This document shows positions 45,580 through 55,148 of a stretch of 64,000 nt of DNA, one piece after another. A program made the translations under genes and the position numbers. Where the stretch lies: contig NZ_JACZZA010000010.1 in assembly GCF_014863405.1 (NCBI RefSeq), positions 124,001 to 188,000 on the forward strand, written 5' to 3'. Source of the DNA: Dyella acidiphila (lineage in GTDB: Bacteria > Pseudomonadota > Gammaproteobacteria > Xanthomonadales > Rhodanobacteraceae). Each line of letters begins with the position of its first letter. Position 1 is the first letter of the stretch. Under the pieces are notes generated by a model. The model did no database searches. It saw only the letters and a list, made by a program, of their open reading frames with translations, and was not told the DNA's origin.

Positions 45580-45981
45580 GTGAGCAACTCGGTTTTACGG
45601 CGCCGGCTTGGGCGCATGGTGATGGCGGGCGTGTTTTCCAGCTGGGTGCTGGCCTCCCCTTTTGCGCACGCCGGCGACGCCAGCGCCGGTTCCGATGTCT
45701 TCAAGTCCGAATGCGCCGAATGTCATAGCGTGAAGGAAGGACGCAACAAGAAAGGCCCCAGCCTGTTCGGCATCGTCGGGCGTGCGGCCGGTACAGCGCC
45801 GGATTACGCGTACTCGGATGCGCTCAAGCAGGCGCACTGGAACTGGACCGCCGACAAGCTGCACTGGTACCTGTCGCAGCCGGCCAAGCAGGCCAATCCG
45901 GGCACCAAGATGAAGTACGACGGGCTCAGCGACAGCAAGCAATTGGAGGATCTCATCACTTATCTGAGCACGGTGCACTGA
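45580..45981 (+). CDS. Class I c-type cytochrome, periplasmic
   Basis: A 133-residue protein with a GTG start preceded by AGGAG. A signal peptide ends near AHAGD, the haem motif is CAECH (45-49), and the axial methionine is probably in NPGTKMKYDGL. The fold (GPSLFGIVGRAAG, LITYLSTVH) is that of mitochondrial-type cytochrome c. It lies 27 bases after the Cyc2-like gene and is the natural periplasmic shuttle for it. Confidence 0.9.
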   Translation: MSNSVLRRRLGRMVMAGVFSSWVLASPFAHAGDASAGSDVFKSECAECHSVKEGRNKKGPSLFGIVGRAAGTAPDYAYSDALKQAHWNWTADKLHWYLSQPAKQANPGTKMKYDGLSDSKQLEDLITYLSTVH

Positions 45982-46076
45982 TGACAGCCGCTTATGACGT
46001 TCCCCGGCCTTGAGGGATCGTCTATAAAAAGCGGCTGCCGGATGAAACCATCGGGCATGGTCAGTCGAAACATGAA

Positions 46077-46886
46077 GTGATGCCGCACAACAGCCCCCAA
46101 CGAGGATGTCCGGGGACAGCAACGTCATGGTCCAGGCGCGGCCATGGCGCCGTTGGCGTGCGTGTCGCCTTGGTAGCCACCCTGCTGCTGGCCGGCCCGC
46201 TGCATGCGCAGACCGGCAATTTTGCCGGCACGGTGGCGCTCAGCTCCCAGCTGGTCGACCGCGGCATCGCGCTGACCCCGGTGACGCCGATCCTGCAGGG
46301 TGCGGTGAACTGGAGTTCGGCCGGCGGCTGGATGGCAGGCGTCTCGATCGGCACCCAGCTGCGCTCGCCCGACCGTAGCGAGGGCCTGGCCCAGCTCGGG
46401 CATTACTGGACGCTGTCCGACGACTGGCGCATGCAGGCCGACGCTACGTACTACGGCTATTCCGGCAATACCCGGGCCAGCGCCTACAACCGCGCCGAGG
46501 CCAGCGTGAACTGGATGTACCGGGATGTGCTGAGTTTCGGCCTGTCGGCGATCACCCTGACCGGCGGCGACGACCACCACCCGCGCGGCGCCGCCGACCT
46601 GGATTTCCACTGGCCGCTGCCCTGGCATCTGTCGCTTGCCGCCGGGGCCGGCATCACCCAGACCTTGGTCACCAGCCGCCCCCCGTGGCCCGGCGCGCAT
46701 CATTATTATGACTACGGCTATGGCGGGGTGAGCTCATACTACGGCTATGGCCAGCTCGGCCTGATCTGGGCCTGGGGCCCCTGGCAGGTCGAGCTGCAGC
46801 GGATCGCCACCACCTCCAACATCGCCCGGCAGACCGGCAGCCTTGCCGCCGCCCCCTGGGTAGGCACGGTTTCCTGGTCGTTCTGA
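46077..46886 (+). CDS. TorF-family putative porin/outer-membrane protein
   Basis: About 269 residues. The signal-type segment VRVALVATLLLAGPLHAQ follows a long N-terminal leader, so the true start may be downstream of 46077. The mature part begins NFAGTVALSSQLVDRGI, the motif that defines TorF-type proteins, and continues as a small beta-barrel ending in VGTVSWSF. The barrel is rich in aromatic residues (HHYYDYGYGGVSSYYGYG). Function is unknown. It may be transcribed with, or controlled by, the ECF sigma factor 70 bases downstream. Confidence 0.7.
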   Translation: MMPHNSPQRGCPGTATSWSRRGHGAVGVRVALVATLLLAGPLHAQTGNFAGTVALSSQLVDRGIALTPVTPILQGAVNWSSAGGWMAGVSIGTQLRSPDRSEGLAQLGHYWTLSDDWRMQADATYYGYSGNTRASAYNRAEASVNWMYRDVLSFGLSAITLTGGDDHHPRGAADLDFHWPLPWHLSLAAGAGITQTLVTSRPPWPGAHHYYDYGYGGVSSYYGYGQLGLIWAWGPWQVELQRIATTSNIARQTGSLAAAPWVGTVSWSF

Positions 46887-46955
46887 CTCAAACGCAACCT
46901 TTCGGCGCCGATACGGCACTTAAGCGGTGAAGCCCTTTGGGTTAACTCCAAGCCT

Positions 46956-47540
46956 ATGACCGACGCCGAACTCAACGCCGATAGCACCGACCGCCTGCTG
47001 CTCCAGCGCATGGCGGCCGGCGACCGCGCCGCGCTGGCCACCCTCTACCGCGGCTATCACGGGCGGCTGTGCCGCTTCCTGTCCCGCCTGACCCGGCGCG
47101 CCGACATCATCGAGGAAGTGATCAACGACTGCTTCTGGATCGCCTGGCAGAAAGCCGGCGATTTCCGCGGCGACTCGCGCGTTTCCACCTGGATCATGGG
47201 CATCGCCTACCGCTGCGGCCTGAAGGCGCTGCGGCAGCATGGCGACGAACCGGTCGAAGACAGCAACGTACCGGAAGAGCGCATTCCCACCGAAGATCCG
47301 AACGAAGACCGCGAACTGCGCGACTGGCTGGGCAAGGGGCTGGAGCGCCTGTCCGCCGACCAGCGCGTGGTGGTCGAACTGGTGTACGGCGCCGGCCACA
47401 ATCTGGACGATGTCGCGGCCATCATGCAGTGCCCGGTAGGCACGGTGAAGGCGCGCCTGTTCCATGCCCGCGTCAAACTGCGCAACGTACTTCCCGCCTT
47501 GGCTGAAGGCTCATCTGCTTTTAAAGAGAACGCGCCATGA
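46956..47540 (+). CDS. ECF-type sigma-70 family RNA polymerase sigma factor
   Basis: A 194-residue sigma factor with region 2 (GDRAALATLYRGYHGRLCRF, IIEEVINDCFWIAWQKAGDF, STWIMGIAYRCGLKALR) and region 4 (LSADQRVVVELVYGAGHNLD, VAAIMQCPVGTVKARLFHAR). It lacks region 1.1 and region 3, as expected for the ECF class. Its stop overlaps the anti-sigma start by four bases. It probably directs its own operon and perhaps the TorF-like gene upstream. Confidence 0.93.
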   Translation: MTDAELNADSTDRLLLQRMAAGDRAALATLYRGYHGRLCRFLSRLTRRADIIEEVINDCFWIAWQKAGDFRGDSRVSTWIMGIAYRCGLKALRQHGDEPVEDSNVPEERIPTEDPNEDRELRDWLGKGLERLSADQRVVVELVYGAGHNLDDVAAIMQCPVGTVKARLFHARVKLRNVLPALAEGSSAFKENAP

Positions 47541-48169
47541 CCACGCTTCCGACTTATTCCAGCCAGGATTGCCCGCGCGCATGGGATGCCATGCCCTGGG
47601 TGCTGCAAGACAGCGCCACCCCGGAGCAGCGCGAGTGGCTCGACCAGCACCTGGCCCATTGCGCGGCCTGCCGCGCCGAATTCGCGCAGCAGACCCGCCT
47701 GCACCGTGCGATGGCGCTGCCGGCGGATGTGCCGGTCGACGCCGAGGCCGGCTTGCAGCGCCTGCTCGGCCGGCTCGATACGCCGCAGCAGGAACCGCAA
47801 CGCCTGCGCGTCGGCGGCTGGCTGACACGCGCACTAGCCGCCGCCGTGCTGCTGCAGGCGATCGGCATCGGCGCGATGGGCCTGAAGCTGTGGTCGGGCG
47901 GCAACACCGCGGCCTATCAAACGCTCAGCCAGGCCGCCGCACCGGTCGCGCCCGGCGCCATCCGCGTGGTGCCCGATACCAGCATGACCCTGGCCGACTG
48001 GAATGCACTGCTGCACTCGCTGCAGTTGCAGGTGGTGGGCGGCCCCAACGAAGTGGGCGCCTACACGGTCGCACCCGCCGCCTCCGCGCCGGCCACGCGC
48101 GATGCCCTGCAGCAATTGCGTGCCGCCCGCGGCGTGCGCCTGGCGGAGCCGGTGACCGACACCCCATGA
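47537..48169 (+). CDS. Membrane anti-sigma factor with zinc-finger domain and subtilase-prodomain-like periplasmic domain
   Basis: A 210-residue protein. The N-terminal ZAS-type motif HLAHCAAC (His38, Cys42, Cys45) holds the sigma factor, one membrane segment lies at about 97-118, and a periplasmic domain occupies about 140-208. That last domain resembles the propeptide of the subtilase encoded next: RDALQQLRAARGVRLAEPVT against RDDVLKQLAKDRRVQLAQPL, in the same relative order after a V-G-x-Y strand (GAYTV against GVYCV). This implies the protease could recognise the anti-sigma factor. The gene overlaps both neighbours by four bases. Confidence 0.85.
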   Translation: MTTLPTYSSQDCPRAWDAMPWVLQDSATPEQREWLDQHLAHCAACRAEFAQQTRLHRAMALPADVPVDAEAGLQRLLGRLDTPQQEPQRLRVGGWLTRALAAAVLLQAIGIGAMGLKLWSGGNTAAYQTLSQAAAPVAPGAIRVVPDTSMTLADWNALLHSLQLQVVGGPNEVGAYTVAPAASAPATRDALQQLRAARGVRLAEPVTDTP

Positions 48170-49449
48170 AGCAGCGCGCTTTCGTTCTTGCTGCCGTTTT
48201 CGCTGTATGGGGCGCATGCCTGCACGTGTCCGCCGCAGCCGCGGCGGATCACACCGCCAACGCGGCGGCCGGCATGAACAGCCAGCGCGACATCGTGCTG
48301 GCGGTGGCCAACCCGATCGAACCACCCGCCACGCATGCCGGCTCCAGTCTGCTCGGCTACGCGCCCACCGGCTATTACGGTGCCGGGCAACGCGCGGTTT
48401 CCACGCTCAACGAACTGAAGCAAAGCTACGGCCTGCATGAAGTGGCCGGCTGGCCGATCAAGGCGCTGGGCGTGTATTGCGTAGTGCTGGAAACGCCACC
48501 GGGCATGGTGCGCGACGATGTGCTCAAGCAGCTGGCCAAGGACCGACGCGTGCAGCTCGCCCAGCCGCTGCAGGATTACGCGGTGTATGCAGATGCAACG
48601 CCCGCGCCCTCCACGCAGCAGTACAACGACCCGTACGTAAACCTGCAGCGTGGCTTCGTGGAAACCGATGCCGCCATGGCGCAGCGCATGAGCCAGGGCC
48701 AGGGCGTGCATATCGCGGTAGTGGATACCGGCGCCGACCTCACCCATCCTGACCTGCAGGGCCGCATCCACGATACCCACAACATGGTCGACGACGATGC
48801 CAGCGCCTTCGACCGCGATCATCACGGCACCGAAGTGGCCGGCGTGATCGCTGCCGACGCCGACAACCACAAAGGCATTGTCGGCATCGCACCCAAGGCG
48901 GTGCTCAGCGTGTACAAAGCATGCTGGTATGCACCCTCCTCCGGCGGTGCACATTGCAATTCCTTCACCCTGGCCAAGGCGCTGGCGGCGGTGATCGACA
49001 CCGATGCACGCATCGTCAATTTGAGCCTGGGCGGACCTGCCGATCCGCTGCTCGACAAGCTGTTGGCGCAATTGCTCGAGCAGGGCCGCATCGTGGTCGC
49101 TGCGCTGCCGCCCGACGGCAGCCTGGGCGGCTTTCCCGATAACGCACCTGGCGTGATCGTGGTGCGCACCAGCGAAACCTCGACCGCCCCGCCGAATGTG
49201 GTGAGCGCACCCGGCAAGGACATCCTCACCACCCAACCCGGCGGCGGCTACGACTTCACCTCCGGCTCCTCGATGGCCGCTGCGCATGTCAGCGGCATTG
49301 CCGCGTTGTTGCTTGCGGTGGCGCCGAAGCTGGATGCGGCGAGCATGCGCGAGGTGCTGTTGCGCAATAGCAAGATGTCCGGCGGCATGTTGCAGGTGAA
49401 TGCCGCGGCAGCGGTGGCGGCGTTGCGCGAAAAGCAAGCATCGCCCTGA
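48166..49449 (+). CDS. Secreted S8-family (subtilisin-like) serine protease
   Basis: A 427-residue preproprotein: Sec signal (1-27), an I9-like prodomain at about 80-137 and the catalytic domain. The triad is Asp187 (AVVDTGADLTHPDL), His220 (DHHGTEVAGVIA) and Ser369 (TSGSSMAAAHVSG). Where subtilases have AAGN with the oxyanion-hole asparagine, this protein has VVAALPPDGS (about 311-319), so that residue seems missing or displaced. The MAAAH in place of MAxPH is also a change. It is cotranscribed with an ECF sigma and its anti-sigma, whose periplasmic domain looks like this protein's prodomain. Activity may be slow or restricted. Confidence 0.88.
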   Translation: MKQRAFVLAAVFAVWGACLHVSAAAAADHTANAAAGMNSQRDIVLAVANPIEPPATHAGSSLLGYAPTGYYGAGQRAVSTLNELKQSYGLHEVAGWPIKALGVYCVVLETPPGMVRDDVLKQLAKDRRVQLAQPLQDYAVYADATPAPSTQQYNDPYVNLQRGFVETDAAMAQRMSQGQGVHIAVVDTGADLTHPDLQGRIHDTHNMVDDDASAFDRDHHGTEVAGVIAADADNHKGIVGIAPKAVLSVYKACWYAPSSGGAHCNSFTLAKALAAVIDTDARIVNLSLGGPADPLLDKLLAQLLEQGRIVVAALPPDGSLGGFPDNAPGVIVVRTSETSTAPPNVVSAPGKDILTTQPGGGYDFTSGSSMAAAHVSGIAALLLAVAPKLDAASMREVLLRNSKMSGGMLQVNAAAAVAALREKQASP

Positions 49450-49464
49450 GCAACCACTCGCCAG

Positions 49465-49564
49465 CGTAGGTTGGGCTACCCCGGACTTGATCCGGGGCTT
49501 ACCCAACTATCTCCAACGAAGCGGCGAGCTATCGTTGGGTTACGCTGCGCTAACCCAACCTACG
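49465..49564. repeat. Dispersed palindromic repeat (CGTAGGTTGGG type)
   Basis: Outer arms CGTAGGTTGGG (49465-49475) and CCCAACCTACG (49554-49564) enclose two inner palindromes, one with CCCCGGA...TCCGGGG and one reading GTTGGGTTACGCTGCGCTAA. Repeats of this style are common in Proteobacteria. It fills most of the gap before the esterase gene. Confidence 0.8.
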
Positions 49565-49669
49565 ATTTGTCGCAGCGCATCGATAAATTTTGTAAAGCGC
49601 CGCCGCGGTTTCGTTAAACCCCCTTCTGCTATATGTCCCGGTGCATCGTCGCCAACCGGGGATTCCAGC

Positions 49670-50875
49670 GTGCGCCTGTCCAAGCCGATCATCGCCTTTG
49701 CACTATCCAGCTTTATCGCCGCTGCGGCCGCCGGCGCGAGCCCGCACTGGGTCGATACCTGGAGCGGCGTACCGGATTCGCCCGGCCCGTTGCTGAAGGC
49801 GCAAAGCGTGCGCGAATTCGCTCGCGTCAGCGTCGGCGGCGATAGCGTGCGCATTCGCCTGTCGAATCTGTTTGGCAGCGCACCACTCACCGTCGGCCCC
49901 GTGCACCTGGCCGTGCATGCCAGCGGCACCAGCATCGTGCCCGGTAGCGATCACACCCTGCTCTTCGACGGCAAGCCCACCATCACCATCGCCAAGGGCG
50001 ACAGTGTGTGGAGCGATCCGTTGCCGATGACGGTACAGCCGCTGCAGGAGCTTGCGGTCAGTTTCTACGTACCACCCGGCAATGTGGACGGCCCCGCCAC
50101 CGTGCATCGCAATGCCATCGCCACCAGCTATATCAATGAAACCGGAGACGCGACGGCCGCGGTGCAATTTCCCGCCGACGAAAACAGCGGCAGTCGCTTT
50201 CTGCTGACCGATATCGCCGTGAGCGGACCCGCCGCCAGGCAAACCGTGGTGACCTTCGGCGACTCCATCACCGAAGGCGTGGGTTCCAAGCAGGATGCCA
50301 ACCAGCGCTGGCCCGACCAACTTGCTGCGCGCCTGCACGCCGATCCCAAGCTGGCCGCCATCGGCGTCGCCAATGCGGGCATCGGCGGCAACCGCATCCT
50401 GCATGACGATTTCGGCCCCAATGCCCTGTCACGTTTCGACCGCGATGCATTGGACAAACCCGGCGTGCACTGGATCCTGCTGCTGGAAGGCATCAACGAT
50501 ATCGGCGGTTCCGGCTGGGCCATCGCGGCCAAGGACAAGATCAGCGCACAGCAGATCATCGACGGCATGAAAACCCTGATCGCCCGCGCACATACCAGGC
50601 ACATCAAGATCTACGGCGCCACGCTCACGCCATATGGCGGCAACGGCTGGCCGTATCACAGCGTGGCCGGCGAACAGGCGCGCGAAGCGGTGAACAGCTG
50701 GATCCGCAGCTCCGGCGCCTTCGACGGCGTGATCGATTTCGACCGCGCCATCCGCGATCCGGCGCACCCGCTGCAGATGCAGGCCGCCTACGACAGCGGC
50801 GATCACCTGCATCCCAATGGCGCCGGCTATCAGGCAATGGCGAATGCCATCGACTTGAAGCTGTTCACGCCGTGA
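49670..50875 (+). CDS. Secreted SGNH/GDSL-family esterase
   Basis: A 401-residue protein with a GTG start (GGGGA seven bases upstream) and signal peptide (VRLSKPIIAFALSSFIAAAA). A beta-rich N-terminal domain leads to the SGNH core: block I TFGDSITEGVGS, block II GIGGNRI, block III EGINDIG and the catalytic Asp-x-x-His in SGDHLHPNG. Close relatives deacetylate plant polysaccharides or act as lipases. With the GH12 gene next door and the xylose genes further on, acetylated hemicellulose is a likely substrate, but this is inference. Confidence 0.87.
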   Translation: MRLSKPIIAFALSSFIAAAAAGASPHWVDTWSGVPDSPGPLLKAQSVREFARVSVGGDSVRIRLSNLFGSAPLTVGPVHLAVHASGTSIVPGSDHTLLFDGKPTITIAKGDSVWSDPLPMTVQPLQELAVSFYVPPGNVDGPATVHRNAIATSYINETGDATAAVQFPADENSGSRFLLTDIAVSGPAARQTVVTFGDSITEGVGSKQDANQRWPDQLAARLHADPKLAAIGVANAGIGGNRILHDDFGPNALSRFDRDALDKPGVHWILLLEGINDIGGSGWAIAAKDKISAQQIIDGMKTLIARAHTRHIKIYGATLTPYGGNGWPYHSVAGEQAREAVNSWIRSSGAFDGVIDFDRAIRDPAHPLQMQAAYDSGDHLHPNGAGYQAMANAIDLKLFTP

Positions 50876-50878
50876 CGG

Positions 50879-50906
50879 CATGGCGGGGCGCGAACGCCCC
50901 GCCATG
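50879..50906. terminator. Hairpin between convergent esterase and GH12 genes
   Basis: A perfect 12-bp stem (50879-50890 and 50895-50906) with loop CGAA sits between the two stops. There is no clear T-run on either strand, so termination efficiency is uncertain. Confidence 0.6.
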
Positions 50907-50911
50907 TATCG

Positions 50912-51646
50912 CTATTGCGCGTCCACACTGAACCACGTGGTGGACACCCAGCCGTTGCCGCGCACGATCTCGCAACCGGCCTCCACCACGTCCAGATACA
51001 TGGCGCTGCTGAAGTTGGCGCGCCCATTGAGCACGTTGAAGAAGTGCATGATGTCGACATTGGCGCTGCCGCCGGTAGGCAGGCTGGCCGGTACGCTGCT
51101 GCGCTGAGGCAGGAAGGTGTAGACGTAATAGCCGGCAGCGGTATTGTCACCACCCCACAGATCGTAAGTGACGCCGTTCTCGGTGAGCACCCCCGTCGCC
51201 AACACCGTGCCGATCGGATAGGAATTGTTGCCGGCCCAGATCATCACTTCCAGCTCCGGCGTGGACTTCTGGCTGTCGTTGCGCAGGAACATGTCGTACG
51301 CAAAGTCGCCGGCCATATTGCTGCCGCCCGAGGCGTAGGAGAACGCTGCCGGAATGGTTTGCGTGGCGGAGATTTGTTTCGGGAACAACGTATCTCCGGT
51401 GGGATTCCAGCCGTAATGCCAGCCGCGGATGCTTGCGGGATAACCGTATAGGCTGTCGCTGGAAAAATTGAAGGAAGCGGTCCATTGCGGATACGCGCCA
51501 CTGGACGGGCTCCAGGCGATGGCGCTGTTGTTGAAGTTATTGTCCCAGGCGAAATACGGCGAATACAGATTGTAATCGCCTGCGTGCGCGACAAACGCCG
51601 TCAGCAGGCATGCCGTGCCGGCGAGTGAAACAAGTGATTTCTTCAT
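50912..51646 (-). CDS. Secreted GH12-family endo-beta-1,4-glucanase
   Basis: A 244-residue protein with a Sec signal (MKKSLVSLAGTACLLTAFVA, cleavage near HAGD). The beta-jelly-roll features of GH12 are seen: AYDMFLRND, the nucleophile glutamate in PELEVMIWAG, and the acid/base region VVEAGCEIVRGNGWVSTTW near the C-terminus. GH12 enzymes cut cellulose, beta-glucan or xyloglucan backbones. The alpha-xylosidase and xylose operon nearby favour xyloglucan. Its length is normal for a single-domain enzyme without a binding module. Confidence 0.82.
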   Translation of the reverse strand: MKKSLVSLAGTACLLTAFVAHAGDYNLYSPYFAWDNNFNNSAIAWSPSSGAYPQWTASFNFSSDSLYGYPASIRGWHYGWNPTGDTLFPKQISATQTIPAAFSYASGGSNMAGDFAYDMFLRNDSQKSTPELEVMIWAGNNSYPIGTVLATGVLTENGVTYDLWGGDNTAAGYYVYTFLPQRSSVPASLPTGGSANVDIMHFFNVLNGRANFSSAMYLDVVEAGCEIVRGNGWVSTTWFSVDAQ

Positions 51647-52004
51647 GCTGATTCCTTTCCCGTAAGTTTGGAAATGACGGCCGTAGATGGCCGCGCCAGA
51701 CGGAGGCCGCAGCGGCCCTGGCGTGCGAAATCAACTTTTCTTGAAGCCATGCGACCCCGGCTTAGCCGGCATGCAATGCATGGCGGCGTAGCGGATATAT
51801 CGATAAGTCAGGCGGTGATGTTCGTCAAATCAAAAACGCGGTATATGCGTTTGAACAGGTGATTTCGTAATGCGGGATTTTTTGTTTGGCAAAAAGCGTG
51901 AAGAAAACAACAAGAAAAAAAGACTCGCATGACAAGCTGCCATGCTTGCCGGCGGCGCACTATCTGTCGCTGGCCAAACCTTCACCCCATCACTCACCCT
52001 CTCG

Positions 52005-52199
52005 TCATTCCGGCCACTCACCCTCCCATCATCCCGGCTACTCACCCTCCGTCATCTCGGCCACTCACACTCCCATCATCCCGGCTACTCACCCTCCGTC
52101 ATCCCGGCCACTCACCCTCCGTCATCCCGGCGAAGGCCGGGACCCAGTGACTGTGTGCAGTGAAAGACGCTGGGTCCCGGCCTTCGCCGGGATGACGGG
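52005..52199. repeat. Tandem 23-24-bp units grading into a palindromic repeat
   Basis: The gene-free stretch 51647-52408 contains six imperfect units starting at 52005, 52029, 52052, 52076, 52099 and 52122 (core TCATCCCGGCCACTCACCCT). The last merges into the left arm (52119-52148) of a palindrome whose right arm is 52168-52199, the same family as 15474-15575. Short GGGATGAC repeats continue to about 52260. The rest, 51647-52000, shows only a GH12 promoter region and no gene. Confidence 0.85.
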
Positions 52200-52302
52200 A
52201 GGGATGACGGGAGGGATGACGGGAGGGAAGAGAGAGGGATGAGAGGGATGAGAGGAATGCGGGGGATGCGGGAAACGATTAAACAGTTGGATGCATCCAC
52301 AT

Positions 52303-52338
52303 AAAAAAAGCCGACCAGGCACGTCATGCCTGATCGGC
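52303..52338 (-). terminator. Rho-independent terminator of the xylose operon
   Basis: On the minus strand a 12-bp stem (52338-52327 and 52321-52310, one U-G pair) with a five-base loop is followed by seven Ts (52309-52303). It lies 70 bases after the xylH stop. Confidence 0.88.
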
Positions 52339-52408
52339 GTCCGTCCAGGCAACGGCATCCGGGGAGGGATTGGATCGCTGCCTGCAACTCGAAAATTCAG
52401 TGCTCGGC

Positions 52409-53596
52409 TCAGTCCCGCTTGGCCCCCGACAGCACATCGATCCACACGGCGATTACCAGGATCGAACCCTTCACGATCAGCTGCCAGTAGTTGTCCACGT
52501 CCATCATCGACATGCCGTTGTCGAGACTGGTCATCACCAGCGCACCAATCAGCGCACCATGCACCGTGCCGGCGCCGCCGCGCATCGAGGTGCCGCCGAT
52601 GAAACAGGCGGCGATTGCATCCAGTTCGCCATTGGTGCCGGCCGAAGGCGAACCTGCCGCCAGCCGCGCGGTATTGATGATGCCGGCAAACGCGCACATC
52701 AAACCCATCAGCGCAAACACCAGCATCTTCACGCCGCTGACGTTGATGCCGGACAGCCGGCTGGCTTCCACATTGCCACCCACCGCGTAGATATGCCGGC
52801 CCAGCACCGTCTGCGTACCGACATAGGTGAACACCGCCAGCAGCACGAGCAGCAACAGCACCGGCAGTGGCACGCCGCTGTAGCGATTGAGCATGCTGAC
52901 GAATACCGCCAGCACGATACCGATGGCACCCAGCTTCAGTGCATCGCTCCACAGCGGCGCCTGCGTGATGGCCATGCCTGCGCGCCGCCGGCGTCGCAAC
53001 AGCGTGGACAGCACCATCGTCGCAAATACCGCCGCAGCCAGCACACTCGATGGCACAGGTGGCAGATAGCCTTGCGCCAGATACACCAGGTCGGCCGGCA
53101 CCGGCGCGATGGTGGCGCCGCGCGTAATGCCCTGCAGGATGCCGCGATATAGCAACATGCCGCCCAATCCGACAATGAAGGACGGCACCCGCAACTGCGT
53201 GACGACAAAGCCGTTCAAGCCGCCGGCCGCCAGGCCGAGCAGCAGCACCGCGGCGACCGCCGCCCAAGACGACCACGCCAGGTTGACGGTAAGCACGGCT
53301 GCCACGCCGCCGAGCAGGCCCAGCAGCGAGCCGACCGAAAGATCGATTTCGCCTGCAATGATCACGAACACCATGCCGCAGGCGAGCATGCCGGTGATCG
53401 AGGTCTGCCGCAGCAGGTTCGATACATTGCGCGAGGTGATGAAGGCGCCGTCGGTGGCAACATGGAAGAAGCCCCAGATCGCCGCCAGCGCCAGCAGCAG
53501 CGCCAGGATCTTGTACTGCACAAACAGCTTGCGCAAATCCTGCGCATGGATCGGCATGGGCTTGGCCGACGGCGATCTGGGCGATACAGCAACCAT
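52409..53596 (-). CDS. xylH: Xylose ABC transporter permease XylH
   Basis: A 395-residue membrane protein with about ten helices. ATG 53596 has AGGAGG nine bases upstream. MLACGMVFVIIAGEIDLSVG is the conserved BPD_transp_2 motif, and NGELDAIAACFIGGTSMRGG is the EAA-type cytoplasmic loop. Together with XylG and XylF it forms the high-affinity xylose importer. It is the last gene of the operon. Confidence 0.92.
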   Translation of the reverse strand: MVAVSPRSPSAKPMPIHAQDLRKLFVQYKILALLLALAAIWGFFHVATDGAFITSRNVSNLLRQTSITGMLACGMVFVIIAGEIDLSVGSLLGLLGGVAAVLTVNLAWSSWAAVAAVLLLGLAAGGLNGFVVTQLRVPSFIVGLGGMLLYRGILQGITRGATIAPVPADLVYLAQGYLPPVPSSVLAAAVFATMVLSTLLRRRRRAGMAITQAPLWSDALKLGAIGIVLAVFVSMLNRYSGVPLPVLLLLVLLAVFTYVGTQTVLGRHIYAVGGNVEASRLSGINVSGVKMLVFALMGLMCAFAGIINTARLAAGSPSAGTNGELDAIAACFIGGTSMRGGAGTVHGALIGALVMTSLDNGMSMMDVDNYWQLIVKGSILVIAVWIDVLSGAKRD

Positions 53597-53609
53597 GTGC
53601 ACAAACCTC

Positions 53610-55144
<1,535 letters not shown>

Positions 55145-55148
<4 letters not shown>

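Noticed and set aside
45985-46037. Inverted repeat CAGCCGCTT/AAGCGGCTG after the cytochrome c gene as a terminator
   Set aside because: The nine-base arms are 35 bases apart and no T-run follows; too weak to call.
52005-52145. Possible CRISPR or coding repeat (proline/serine-rich translations in several frames)
   Set aside because: The 23-24-bp units abut with no spacers and shift frame between units, so neither a CRISPR nor a protein repeat is supported.
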